Source: Acanthamoeba lenticulata
Lineage: Eukaryota; Discosea; Longamoebia; Acanthamoebidae
NCBI GenBank assembly: GCA_002179805.1
Contig: NAVB01000344.1
Coordinates: forward strand, 1 to 64,000
Length of the DNA stretch: 64,000 nt
Direction: 5' to 3'
A model generated the notes under the pieces. It searched no databases. It was not told where the DNA came from and saw only the letters and a program-made list of their open reading frames with translations. The stretch's first letter is position 1, and every line of letters begins with the position of its first letter. The position numbers and the translations under genes are program-made. This document shows, one piece after another, positions 50,198 to 61,815 of this stretch.

Positions 50198-51494
50198 CTA
50201 CGACTTGAGGAAAGGCATGACGTTGGCCATGAAATACTTATCAAAGCAAGGGGAAGTGTAGTCTTGGTGTATGCAGTCGGTGGTGAATCGGTGAAGCTTA
50301 CCCGCTTCGTCCAGTGTCCTGCAGGAATCGATCGTTTGCATTGTCCGAAATTGGGTGCGGTGAGGTCAGGGGCAAAGAGACGAACCTGAGGCCGATGTAG
50401 TCGTAAAGATAGAAGGGCTGCTTTTCCAGCGGGATGACGTCTTGCGAGTTGTTGGCGTAAGTGCCGAACCAACCGGTTTGGAGCGGGATGAGGACCTGTG
50501 GCTTACAAATGAGTCACTGCTGTTGTGTTTCAACTCTAGTGGGTGCTGCGTACAGTATCAGCAGTGGAGTAGCTCATCACAAAGTTCTCGAGGGAAAGGA
50601 TGTTTTTAGTGTACACGCCGTTCTTCTGATCCCCTTCGTTGTTGATGTCTGCCAGGAAGATGCGCGTGTCTGTGTACTTGTTAAGCGCATAAGGATCTGT
50701 TGACCATACACGTGAGTGGTCCATGCACCTTACTTGTCTTGCTATTATGAAACCGTACCCCGCCAGTAGCCAGCAAATGAAAACAAGTCCTGCGCCCACT
50801 GCTCGTAGATACAACAATCCGCGATGTCGTCGAGTGTAATATTGAGATACTTGAATTTGCCGACTTCTGGCACACCATAGACGCCCATCATCGGGGCCAC
50901 CCACGAGATGAAGTTCTTCACTGGCGGCTTGTTGCAACGCTCCAAATAGCCACGCATGAGGATGCCACCCTGAGTCCATGCCCACCATCACATGCAGCAG
51001 GCGCTGTGAGTAGTCGGAGTTGTGAGAGTAGTGTGGAGGAGTGCATTACCTGTGATACACCCATGACGTTGATACCACCAGCTAGCTTTGGGTCAGAAGC
51101 GAGCGCGTTGCATATGAGCTCCACCTATATTGCACACAGACTGTGTCAGTGCGTTTGCGCAAGGCTCCGGACTTATTGAGAACGAGACCTGTCGGTTACT
51201 GCTGGTGAAGATCGAGCCAAGCTTGGACCCAGTGACTTCGAGGGCGACGACATAGATACCGGGGAGCTCTTTCTGCACGAGATCGGTAATATGCTGCATC
51301 TTGGCACTGGTGTCATCGATACCTGTATCCCGCGTCCCCTGTCAAGTTGAGCTAATGTTTGGGAGGACGACGGGAGGCTGGGGGAGGCTACCGTGCATCA
51401 GAACGAGAGGTGTGTAAGCCAAGCCTTGATTGCACACAGCCAGTACAACAAGCGCGAGGAGCGCACACAAAGCGAGGTAGCGCGAGGAAACCAT
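50198..51494 (-). CDS. PPT1: Palmitoyl-protein thioesterase (PPT1 type)
   Basis: A lysosomal alpha/beta hydrolase that removes fatty acyl groups from cysteines of proteins under degradation. ATG 51494 opens a signal peptide (LALCALLALVVLAVCN) followed by the strand TPLVLMHG. The nucleophile elbow GVSQGG is assembled across an intron (INVMGVSQ then GGILMRGYLERCNKPPV). WVAPMMGVYGVPEV, FLADINNEG and LIPLQTGWFGTYANNSQDVI match the PPT1 core, and TTDCIHQDY holds the likely catalytic histidine. The protein ends MPFLKS with TAG 50198-50200. Cysteines and Asn-X-Ser/Thr sites suit a lysosomal glycoprotein. Introns are short and clear. Confidence 0.9.
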
Positions 51495-51719
51495 TTACTG
51501 GCCCACACGAGTGTTAGTTTCGCAGTCCATGGACATGGTAGAAAACTCACTTACACACTGAAGTTGACACCCGTACCTGTAGTCGTATTCGGAGAGCGAT
51601 GTCGTAAGGACCTTCGGACCTTGAGCGCACCCAGAACAGCTGCTTCCTTTTCCCGTCGAAGAGACACCTCGTTTTTTCATACAAACGCAGTTTTTTAAAT
51701 TATTTATTTCTTTTTGGGC

Positions 51720-52168
51720 TTACTGCTGTGGCTGCTGCAGCTTTGTCTGCATCTCAACGATGAATCGGCGCTTGGCTGCCTGCTTCTTCTGCATCTCTTC
51801 GAGATTGCTTTCGAGCTTCTTTAGCTCGCCCTGTCACAAATACGAAAAGATCGCATATCTAACTATTTCTTCCGCAATCGCTAATAAATGCAAAAAAAAA
51901 AGGGTACCTGAAGGAAATCAATTCGCTTGCCAACGTTCGAGGCAGCCTCCTTCTTTTCTTGCAGCACAAGGACAGGCCCAATGAGCTTGTAGATGCGGGC
52001 ACCCTCATCATTATCGGCAATAAGATCGAGCTCCTGCTTCACCAATTCGTTCTCCTTCATCTGCGCCACAAGCTGAGCGCGTGTGTTGACTGTCTGCTGA
52101 ACCTCATCTTGCAGCTTTCGCAGCTGCTTCACCTCTTCTTCCAGCCGCTGCGCTGCCGCCTGTGCCAT
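51720..52168 (-). CDS. PFDN6: Prefoldin subunit 6 (beta-type)
   Basis: A two-exon gene for ~123 residues, the normal size for this beta-class prefoldin subunit. Prefoldin is a jellyfish-shaped hexamer that passes nascent actin and tubulin to the chaperonin TRiC. It has an N-terminal coiled coil (AAAQRLEEEVKQLRKLQDEV), the central hairpin (ELDLIADNDEGARIYKLIGP, VLVLQEKKEA) and a C-terminal coiled coil ending in a Gln/Pro-rich tail. Start ATG 52168, intron near 51840-51905, TAA 51720-51722. It sits 68 bases downstream of the RNA-ligase-like gene on the same strand. Confidence 0.9.
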
Positions 52169-52236
52169 CGTTCTGAGTTGACAACAAAAAGCAGGAAAAA
52201 AATTTACTCAAGAAATAGGGCCAACAAAAGAATTCC

Positions 52237-54385
52237 TCAGACCGCCTCCCCTTCGAGGCTGATTTTGTCTGAGCGGCCAGTCTCGCTGAGGAAGCGAGTC
52301 CACACGAGCGGCCACATGTCGCCCACCTCATTGGGCTCAATCCGCTTCCTGTGATGACACGTGATCGAAGAAGCTGTGAGTGTGGTGCTGCAGTCGACGG
52401 CAATCAGCCCATAACCCAACGCATACCGGCGCAGCTGGACCGTGAGCCAGTCGCATAGCTGCAAGCCAAGCTCCTCCCAGGCAGCCTTCACCCGCTCGGA
52501 GAAGCCTAGCCACTCTTGCTTCTGCCGCAGCATCTTACGCAAGGACCGCTTCACGGTTGTCGTCACAGTGTCCAAATTCTCCTGCCCATGGAAAAATAGG
52601 AGGCCACATTAATCTCAGCCCGGGCAAGAATCGCGGGCAACGTACCAAATGATTGCTCTCCACGGCACGGACGACACGTGTGCGAAGGCCCTTCATCTTC
52701 TCCCGGAAGGCTCGCACGAGGATGTACCACACGCTCTTCTTCTTGACCATACCGATCACCTGCCCCGGCCCATCCGTCACACCGCGGTTGGTACAACACA
52801 CTGCAACCATTGGGAGCCGAGGTTGTGTGCCCACCTGGTTGTCGGCGTTGAGGTAGTAGACGACGCTGCCCTCAGTACCGTAGGTCTTGCGAATGGACTG
52901 AAAGAGGGCGTCCTGATCCTTGGCATCGTGCGCCGTGATCTTCATGGTCTCAAACCCGGCCTCGGCCGCCAGCGTCACGCCTGCCAGTGATTAATGTTAG
53001 CCCGAAAGAAAAGGGTGGTGAACGGGAAGGGAACACGGACTGGCTTCGATGTCGCAGCAGAGGAGCGAAACGTCGGCGGTCGAGGTGAAGGCAATAAAGC
53101 GGAATGTAGAGCGGGGGAAATCGAACAGCTCAACATGCTGGTGAGTTACATCGAGATATTCAAACGTGGCCGTGTAATGCCGGGTGCTCATCTCCTCGAG
53201 GAATGCGTGAAACTTGGCCTCCCCTACACGCCCATGAACTTGCGTCTCGAAGAAGGCGCGCGCCAGCCTTTGATCCACCATCACCCCGACATCCGCTTTC
53301 AGCCATGCTTGTGGAGAGTGGTTGAACGCCCCAGACAACAAAGTGAAAAAGTGAAACGTACCCCTTGGCATGCCGGAACTCAGCCTCGGGGTATTGGTCG
53401 ATTTGGTTTGGCCCGTCGACGAGGAGGTGAACCAGCTTGCTCCCAAGCACGGGATAAAGCCGGCCGGCCACCCGTGCGACCCCGAGATGGGCCGAGTCCC
53501 CGTTCTCTTTCGACGAGTCAACCAGCCGTACGGCTCGGTCGCTGCTCTCTGATCAAAGGGCACGCTAGTAAGCACACGCATGGAAGAAGGAGGAAAAAGA
53601 CGACGCCGAACCGGTGAAGTAATGTTGCCAACGCGCACGAAGCGTGCTGGTGTCAGTTTCGCCGTCCTCGTCTGAGAATTCAGCAAGATCGTCGTCATCG
53701 CCAGGGCCACCGGTGAATTTCTTCATGGCCGAGACGACGATCTGGTACTGCCAATTGCCTCCCGCGCCGTCCTTGGACTCCAGGACACAAAGGCCTCTCG
53801 CTACGTACTTGCTGTCGAGTTAGAGAGGGACGGGAGTATGTGAGCGCCACATAGCACGGTTCTCTGATCAGCACAACCACCCAGAGAGGAGGGTGCGGCA
53901 AACCGAAGTGGAGGAAAGGCGTCGTAGACATCATCATCAAGAATGCGACCGCCGCGGCCCCGCCTCTTCGGCGGCTTGATGGAGATGTCTGAGTGCGTCA
54001 TGCGTAGAAACACAAGTAAACAAATGGAAATAAATGCAGAGACCCTGAAGACAAGACCAGTACCAGTGAGGTAGGCTTCACAGGGTAGAATGCCGTGAGG
54101 CACTTGCGTCCGCCGCAGCTGGCGAAGGAAAATGTAAGTGGTGGGGTGGAAGGGACATTAAAAGGTTGTGGCTGTACCTTGAGGAAAGGGTGACGGGAAG
54201 CCCAGTCCAGCATGTCCTTAGCACCCATAGAGGCTGCAAAGAGTCACGTCAATCAGAGTGCAGCAGAGTGCGGTGGGCATTAACGTACGAGGTCCTTGGC
54301 TCACCAGCCGTGGTGCGAGTTGCCGGTCAAAGGCCACCTTGGTCTTGGCCCACCTTGCCAGCACCTTTTCGTGAAGCGAGCTCAT
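52237..54385 (-). CDS. RNA ligase-like nucleotidyltransferase
   Basis: A many-exon gene whose product shows the ordered motifs of the ATP-dependent RNA ligase/tRNA ligase adenylyltransferase fold. Motif I, with the lysine that takes AMP, is in VDSSKENGDSAHLGV; LYPVLGSKLVHLLVDG resembles motif III; ATFEYLDVTHQHVELFDFP fits IIIa; TEGSVVYYLNADNQ fits IV; and GMVKKKSVWYILVRAFREK fits motif V, with the K-x-K pair. A helical C-terminal part follows. Upstream, an arginine-rich segment (DISIKPPKRRGRGGRILDDD) and WQYQIVVSAMKKFTGG precede motif I. I read the intron before LARAFFETQVHGRVG as ending GATCAAAG, which keeps phase. Substrate (tRNA halves, mRNA, repair of breaks) is unknown. The start codon lies 238 bases from PRP3, divergent. 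Confidence 0.7.
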
Positions 54386-54623
54386 GCTGTATGTACCGTA
54401 AGAGCTTTTTACTTGCGACTGGCAGAAGAAAACTTGCCCTGACTCTGCAGATCAGTGCTCCTCGTCGTTCCCGGTGGTGAACAGAAAGAAAACGAAATAC
54501 GAAATAAATTCGGAAAGGTTTGGCTGAAGCTTTCGCTCTATGTTCCGTTGAGCTTGTGGGAGAGAAGGCAGCAGGAAACGTAAAGAGAAAAGCTAAACCG
54601 AGGAGTAGATCAATTGTGACAAG

Positions 54624-57084
54624 ATGTCGAGCAGGAGCGACGAGCGGTCCTCCTCGTCCAAGAGGAAGCGCGATGAAGGCAGGCACAGAAGCAGGTCTTC
54701 CGAAAGGGACAAAGACGGGCACCGCTCATCGAGGCGCGACCGTGATGAAGACAGAAGGGATCGCAAGCGCAGAAGCCGAGACAGGAGCAGGGATCGAAGC
54801 CGGGAAAGAGATGGTAGAAGAAAGGAGGAGAAGCGACAAAAGAGCGACGATGGCGATCACCACAGAGAGAGGAAGGCTGAGGAAAATGGCTCAAAATCAC
54901 TCCCGCAGCCCGCAACATCTATTCCCATTGCTCCCGCCCTCGTTACCCCCGTTTCTCCTGTGGTAGCTCCTTTGGCCTCTACCCCTGCCCCTTCAGTGGT
55001 GCCCACTCCAGCTGTGGCTGCAGCGCCGGCGGCCGCTGAAGCTGCGAAGCCCAAAGCCGTTCTGCCGGGCTTGAATCTTGATGCACTGAGGGCAATGAAG
55101 GAGAAGCTCAAGATGGAAGTCCAGAAGAAGGCACAAGAACATAAGGAAGGCATCAGACCTCCACCTGCACCGGCTCCCGCAACCCGACCCGCCGCACCAG
55201 CAGCATCGGTGGTGCCCAAGGCGCCTGGGACAGCCGACAAGTTGGCCGAGATTCAAAGCAAGATAAATGCGAAATTGGCTGCTTTGCAAGGTCGCCTCGG
55301 TGCGACTGCTGTGGTGCCAACTGCCTCGCTTCCGCCCTCGGCCGTCTCAACGTCAGGCGGCTCTGGCCCGCGACCTCTGCGGCTCGATGAACAGGGCCGA
55401 GAGGTTGACGAGTACGGTCGCGTTGTATCGTCCGGCCGTGTGCCTGTGGTGGCAACGCTGGCCATCAACAAGCGTGTGCAGCGGGAGGAACTGTTCAAGC
55501 TCGAGTCGCCCGCCGTCGAGACCGACCCGACAAAGAACCCCTACTTTGACCCGCGCATGCGCGCGCCTAAAGTGGGGCGCCCGCGCCGTGACTTTAACTT
55601 TGTCGAGGCCGGCACCTACGTGAGGAAGGCGCAGCGCATGCGCACCAAGTTGGCCAAGGAGCTGCTCGAAAACTCAGTGGGCGCGGCAGACGGAGAGGGC
55701 ATGGACCTGGGCCTGCCTCGCGACAAGTCACTGCTTCCGCTGGGCGGTCTGCGCAAGGAAGCCGAGCAGATCATTCAGAAGGAGGACGAGCCGGTGCCTG
55801 ACGTGGAGTGGTGGGACGCCCCGCTCCTTGTCCACAAGGAGCGCTATGGCGACGAGCGCACGACGGACGAGGTAGATGCCCAGCGCGCCGCCGAAGCGGA
55901 AGGAGACGCGATGACCGTGGTGGCGACGCCGGCGGATGAGGAGCAGGCCAAGACTAAGGAAGGCATTCCGGCCACCGCCGCTGCCGTGACGAGCAATATC
56001 AACGAGCGCCGCATCACGCACCTCGTGGAGCATCCCGTGCTGCTGGCCCCGCCCACCGAGAAGCCCCCTCCGGGCCCGATGCCGCTCAAGCTCACCAAGG
56101 CCGAGCAGAAGAAGATGCGCCGACGAGCGCGCGCCGAGAGGCAGCGCGAGCAGCAGGAGCGCGTATTGCTGGGCCTCGAGCCGCCGCCCAAGAACCGCAT
56201 GAAAATTTCCAACATGATGAAAGTGCTCACCTCTGAGGCCGTACAAGATCCGACCCAGATCGAAAAGATGGTCCGGGCCGAGATGGAGGAGCGCGCCAAG
56301 GCCCACGACGCGCGAAACCAAGAGCGCAAGCTTACCCCCGAGCAGCGACGGCTGAAGAAGATCAAGAAGCTGAAGGAAGACATCAGCCTCATTACTCATG
56401 TGGCGCTCTTCCGGGTCACCAACCTAAGCGATGAGAGGCACAAGTACGTCCACCAATTCCCCATTTTCCACACCTTCACTCATCGTCATCTCAACATGCT
56501 TGTCACAGGTACAAAGTGGACATCAACGCGCAGGAGAACTTCCTCACTGGCTGCGCCTTGCTCTACCGCGGCTGCTGCCTGGTGCTGGTCGAGGGCGGAC
56601 CCAAGGGCATTGAGCGGTACAAGAAGCTTATGCTGCGGCGGATCGATTGGAACGACTACACCAAGGCTGAGGCCGAGGGCGAAGAGGGCGCCGAAGGTGC
56701 AGCAGCGTTGCCACCAGCCAAGGAGGAGAAACCCAAGGGCCAGCAGGCGCTCAACCAGTGTGATCTCGTATGGGAGGGCACCGTGCTCAAGGCGGCCTTC
56801 AAGAACTTCCAGGTCGACCTGTTCCCCGCAGAAAAGGATGCCCGCAAGTTCCTCAAGCAGCGCGGCGTCCCACACTACTGGGATGCGTGCAGGTCTAGCT
56901 CCTCCTTTTCATTTAGACCATGAATCCCGCCTCGTGACTCTAGTTTTGTGTGCTCGTGGTGCTGGTGTTCTTGATGGTGGTGTGGCACACTCACAGGGCG
57001 TTCCGGAGGGAATTGGCGCCGGTCAATCATTCGGTAAAGGCCATCATCGCGGGAGGCACGGGCGTGGCAACCACCAGCTCATGA
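54624..57084 (+). CDS. PRPF3: U4/U6 snRNP protein PRP3
   Basis: A core component of the U4/U6.U5 tri-snRNP, which holds U4/U6 RNAs before spliceosome activation. The N-terminus is Arg/Ser/Asp-rich (SRSSERDKDGHRSSRRDRDE), as in metazoan PRP3, followed by Ala/Pro-rich linkers. The PRP3 domain is clear: NPYFDPRMRAPKVGRPRRDF, DVEWWDAPLL, LVEHPVLLAPPTEKPPPGP, KLTKAEQKKMRRRARAERQ, KNRMKISNMMKVLTSEAVQD. A GTACG intron near 56443 joins to the C-terminal ferredoxin-like domain (DINAQENFLTGCALLYRGCC, KAAFKNFQVDLFPAEKDARK). A final exon gives AFRRELAPVNHSVKAIIAGG, TGA 57082-57084. Length (about 750 residues) fits the family. Confidence 0.93.
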
Positions 57085-57198
57085 GACGGCTTTAGGCGAC
57101 AGGCGCTGGGGTTCGCCGCTCTCCTTCCTTTTCGCCTCCCTTATGTCTCCTTGCTTTAGTTGCATTTGCATTTGGTTTTCAGCCAGTACAGTTCTCTT

Positions 57199-57979
57199 TT
57201 ACAACAGCTCGCCCTTTTCCTTTTGGTCCCCTCCTTGTCGAAGCTTTGTTGTCTTGTCCCGATTCTTGTGTTGATGCGGAATGTAAACGACGGCTTCGCC
57301 ATCGATGCACACGACGCCTTGTGTGTTGAGACACCTGGTGGCGAAGGTAACAAAGGGCCGACTGGGATCGACGGCAATGACCTCGACCTTGGCAGTGACC
57401 TTTTCCCCAACATAGATGGGCGCCTTGAACGACAAGCTCTGCGACACGTAGATTGCACCTATGCGTGGTGTGAGCCCCAGCTCGAGTTTCTCTGGTGCTA
57501 CGTGCGGCACGGGGTACCTGGGATCTGGCTGCCTAGGATGCCTGAAAACAGGGAGGCGGACAACATGCCGTGCACGATCTTGCGCTTGAACCGCGTCTTC
57601 TCGGCGTAGGCTGCCCATGATAGCGAGAGTTAAGAGCGGTTAAGAGTTGGCTGGGCGAAGTAGCAACTAAGTCGCACCGCTGTCCAAGTGAATGGGGTTG
57701 CAGTCTTCTGAGAGGGAAGCAAACTGCGCAACCTCAGGCGCATCGAACACTTTGTGCGTCTCGGACCAGTCTCCCACCGCGAGGGGCTCCTGCGCAGGCC
57801 ACTTGAAGTTAGCGGTGGGAGAACAACGAAAAACGACCGCGCCAGCTGGGAGGCACCGTGGGTGAGAAACGGCCAAGCGACGAAGTGGAAGTGAAACATC
57901 GTAAAGCCGTGGTTGCCTGCAGTGACACAACGCGAGAGCACACTCGCGATGCCGTTCGACCCAGCAAGACCCTTCGCAT
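57199..57979 (-). CDS. MaoC-type (R)-enoyl-CoA hydratase, probably mitochondrial
   Basis: A hot-dog fold hydratase that adds water to enoyl-CoA in the R configuration, as in mitochondrial fatty acid synthesis (HTD2 type) or related steps. The first exon gives an Arg/Ser-rich presequence (RRVLLGRTASRVCSRVVSL). Joining through a GTGCC...CAAG intron yields WPAQEPLAVGDWSETHKVFD, then the catalytic motif LSEDCNPIHLD with the Asp and His pair. After another intron follow RKIVHGMLSASLFSGILG, IYVSQSLSFKAPIYVGEKVT and VVCIDGEAVVYIP. The start is ATG 57979 and the stop 57199-57201, about 200 residues, a usual single-domain length. Confidence 0.85.
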
Positions 57980-58447
57980 CGCGGCTACACCACGTCCCGC
58001 TAACAGCAAAAAAATCCGGTCTCTCGACCGGAATTTGGAGCTACATTTCATTCCAGTAACCAATCCTATGAAATCAACAACCATATTCAGAAATTTCACC
58101 TAGTCGACCAATAAGGTAATTGGGGCCGTTGTGTTCTCGTGAGCGCCGCTGAGCGGTACAAAAAAAACTCACGAGTTGTGTGTTCGGGACCGTCGTTCGG
58201 GCCTCCTCTTTCCTCTTCCGCCCCCCTTGCACTAGCGAGTTCCTCAAGCAATTGACCTTCTAAGTAATCCTTGACGTCGCCACAGGTACTCCCTCCTTTC
58301 TTTCAGTCCTTCGCGGCCATTAGGTTTTTTTTCTTTGCTTGGATACGAGGCGAATATCATGGATACATCGGTTGAGTACCGACCTTCGAATAATACGAGG
58401 ACCCTTCAGTAACTTTTCTTTTGCTTTTGTATAGGTCTGGGCTTAAA
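57980..58447. other. Divergent promoter region with a small uORF
   Basis: Upstream of the hydratase (-) and the LRR gene (+). An 18-codon uORF (ATG 58359 to TAA 58412) precedes the LRR start. A pyrimidine tract ending in CAG near 58304 may mark a leader intron. No other gene is seen. Confidence 0.4.
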
Positions 58448-61131
58448 ATGAACGGTGACAAGCCCGAAATGGAGGAGGAATGGAAGAAGAGGGAAGCCGA
58501 ATGGCTGAAGGAAAAGAAGGAGCTTGAGCGACAGAAGAAGGAACTGGCAGAGAAAGAGAAGGAGTGGAAGAGAAAGCTGGCTGAGTATGAGGCATCGCGA
58601 GGGGATGGAATGACATCGACCTCGGAGGCCTCCGAGGATGAATACGATTCCGAGGAGAAGGGCAAGGACGAAGAGGAGGAAAAGAGCAAGCCCTTAAAGG
58701 CCCTCGCTAAGGAGAATGGAGGCAAACCGACCGCGGCTTCAACCCCCATTGCCACTTCTCCCGCCCCCTCCCCAGCCTCAGCCACAGATGCGACGCCCGC
58801 GGCATCCACGCCGACCATGAACCCCAAGGAGCTTAAGAGGCAAGAGAAGGAGCGCAAGAAGAAGCAGAAGAAGGAGGAGCAGGAGCGTAAGAAGAAGGAG
58901 AAGATTGAGAAGAAGAATCGCCAAAGGCTGGAAAAGAATGACAAGAGGAAGGGCTCCTTGCGCGCCGCTGCTCCCTCGCAAACGAAGCTCACCTTGGACG
59001 ACCTCGTCAACCTCACGGAAGGGGCTGAAGTGTGCAAGTCCATGGAGCTGTGCGATCTTAACAGGCTGGAAATGACTACGCTTCCCGACAAGATTGGGCT
59101 CCTGACCAATTTGAAAATTCTCAACCTTTACGACAACAAGCTCGTTGCGCTCCCACCGGCCATCGGTATACAACCTCTTTTTGCTCTCGACTGCACGTCC
59201 GGTACAGCTGAACGCTCATTCTAACCTCTCCGCACAACAGGCAAGCTTACCAACTTGACTGCTCTCGGCTTGAACGAAAACAGCATTTCAACTCTGCCCC
59301 CTGAAATTGGCAAGCTCAAAAATCTCCAAATGCTTGACCTCAGGTAAAAATCACACACTCGTGCCGATGTGCACCGAAAGGTTGCTTTGTGCAGAAAGCT
59401 GAACTTCAACAACTTTTTATGCAGGTTCAATAAGTTGACGGCTATCCCGCCAGAGATTGGGCAGCTAGTTGAACTCAGGAAGCTGTTCCTTCGCTTCAAC
59501 AAGCTCACAAGCCTCCCGGACGAAATCAAGAATCTCAAGAAGTTGGATGTACGCTGTCCTTTCTGACCCCGCTCATGGCCGACAACGCAACTGATTTTAA
59601 TATTCTTTTTCTTCCTTTCTTTTCAGGCCTTGAGTGTGCGCAACAACAAGCTCACTTCCGTGCCCGCGAGCTTGGGTCAGCTGTCGATGTTGCAGGTGCT
59701 CGACTTGCAGCACAACTCCATCAGCTCCTTCGCTTCTGTGGCCAAGCTTGAGAAGCTCGAGAATCTCGACATTCAGTACAATAACTTGGAGACTCTGCCA
59801 CAAGGTAACTTCCTCACTCTGGCGGAGCTCGAGCAAAGCAAAGACCGAAAAAGTCGCTTGCTAAATGCTGTTGTATGCACAAATTCCAGGCCTCAGCAAC
59901 CTCAAGAGCTTGAAGCGGCTGCACTTGAAGTACAACCACATCAAGGAGCTGCCTCGCGAGATCGGTGATCTGCCTCAACTCGAGGAGCTCGACTTGGAGG
60001 GAAACAGGCTAACTGGACTTCCGACTGAGATCTCCAAGCTGAAGAACCTTCATAAAATCTACCTCAGCAGGAACATGCTCTCTGAGCTGCCTGACGAACT
60101 GGGCCAGCTCAAGACGCTTGAGGAGCTCTTCCTCAACGATAACCAACTGACCAACCTGGGTTCTGTCGTTATGCTTCCTGGTACGTACAGGCCGCGTCAT
60201 CATCTGTCGCACCGGTGAGTCTAACACGTTTCCTCCTCAGGTCTGCGCGTGCTCGACATCAGCAGCAATGAGCTTACGAAGCTTACGCCCTCCATCGCTC
60301 TGCTCTCCAATTTGCACGAGCTTCACGCCTCGGCGAACGAGCTGACCTGTCTTGTTCCCGAAATTGGTGCGTTTTTTCCCTTCTCCAATTACTGAGGCGC
60401 GACAATTATTGCATGGCCGCAATTGCTGACGCCCTTGTTGTAACCATGAACAGGGCAACTGGTGAACCTGCGGCTTCTTGACTTCAACGATAACATGCTC
60501 AACTCGCTCCCGCCTGAGATTGGTAACCTCACGTCTCTCAAGAAGCTCAATCTGGGCGGCAACCTGTTGAAGGAGCTCCCGGCGGAGATCGGGTACGTGT
60601 CTTCCTGGCGCGCTTCAGTAGTGTTCCAGCTTCCTCTTGCTCACGTTCTTCACTGGCGCCACACCAGGAAACTTACGGGCCTCACTTGCCTCCTCCTCAA
60701 CTACAACAAGCTTACCACTCTTACATCTCAAATCGGCAACGTAAGCCCCGTCCCTCCCCTGAGTTCTCTCTGATGGTTCTCACGCGTGTTTGTCTCATCT
60801 GCGCAGCTTCTATCGCTCACCGAGCTGAATCTGGACGAAAACAAGCTCACCGAGCTTCCTGTGGAGATGGGCAGCATGAAGAGCCTGGAGGTCCTCACCT
60901 TCAACGACAACGATATCAACGATTTGCCCGATACCCTGTACAACCTTGACAACCTGAGGTGCGCTGCTCCCTTCTCCTCCTTCTGGCACTCCGCGCAGTC
61001 GTAGTAACGTGTGTGAGAGAAGGCTGTTCGGCATGGACGATAACCCTCTGGAGGACATCCCGCAAGAGATTACGGAGGGCGGCTCGCAGGCCGTCTTCAA
61101 CTATCTTGGCGAGCGCCTCCAGGAGTCTTAG
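58448..61131 (+). CDS. Leucine-rich-repeat protein, Shoc2/PIRL-like
   Basis: The first ~200 residues are a charged coiled coil (EEEWKKREAEWLKEKKELER; later KKQKKEEQERKKKEKIEKK) with acidic and Pro/Ala linkers. The rest is an almost continuous array of about 16-17 leucine-rich repeats of 23 residues with consensus LxxLxxLxLxxNxLxxLPxEIG, for example NLKILNLYDNKLVALPPAIG and LTALGLNENSISTLPPEIG. This repeat type is shared by Shoc2, PIRL and plant Ras-group LRR proteins that scaffold Ras/Raf signalling. The last repeats are followed by a cap ending VFNYLGERLQES. Eight or more introns, often placed at repeat edges, interrupt it. No kinase, TIR or nucleotide-binding domain is present. A partner is not identifiable. 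Confidence 0.85.
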
Positions 61132-61815
61132 GTATTAGACCTCTTTAGATTTATGTACAATTTCTGGACAGTATACTTACCCTGGTGGCTGCGGTGCAGG
61201 CGATTGTTGTTGTCCTCTCGACGTGGTGTGTGAGCTCTCTTCCCTTCCTTTTGCACTCTGATTCGTCCACCTGCTCTGCGCGTGGAACGGGAGACCACAA
61301 GCACGCGCACTTATTCCTCTAGACCATGAACTAGCTCTTTGATCATCACTACCATCACTACTACTACTACTATCACTTCTTTACGACGACTACGACTATC
61401 ATCATTACCGCCTCCGTCAACACAGGCAGTGCACTGGGAGGAGGAATGCCAAGGAGGAGGAAGGAGGAGCGGAGGCCAGATCATGTGTGACACCAGGGAG
61501 GGAAGAGCCCAAGGCGGGGAGGCGACGACAATAGTGCGGGCAGGAGGAGGAGGAGGAAGAAGGAATGGAGGAGATTAGCAGGAGCAAGAGGGCTTGAAGG
61601 AGAAGTACGAAGTGTTGTTTGTTGTATCATTGTTTGTACAATTTCAAATGAAAAAAATTCAAAAAATGGCATGGTGCGAAAAACAATAATAATTCATGGT
61701 TAATTGTCTACGATAAATAAATATTGTGCGCCCCAACTGCATTTTAACACGGCGGTTTCAGTGGCGGCTAACGAGCTTGGGGCCAAGGCTTTCTCGATTT
61801 TTGGTCTCATCAACG
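61132..61815 (+). other. 3' flank of LRR gene and upstream region of the next gene
   Basis: Contains an imperfect trinucleotide-rich stretch (ATCACTACTACT type, 61345-61410), a GGAGGAGGA run (61545-61575) and AT-rich sequence with AATAAATAAATA near 61712. Frames here are low-complexity and not called. The final 70 bases lead into ATG 61816. Confidence 0.4.

Noticed and set aside
53300..53350. Second possible ligase motif I (LKADVGVM)
   Set aside because: Reading phase shows this stretch belongs to the intron that ends GATCAAAG; the true motif I is SSKENGD in the previous exon.
61339..61578. Plus-strand frame rich in Thr then Gly/Arg
   Set aside because: Made of trinucleotide repeats in the 3' flank of the LRR gene; no normal codon pattern.
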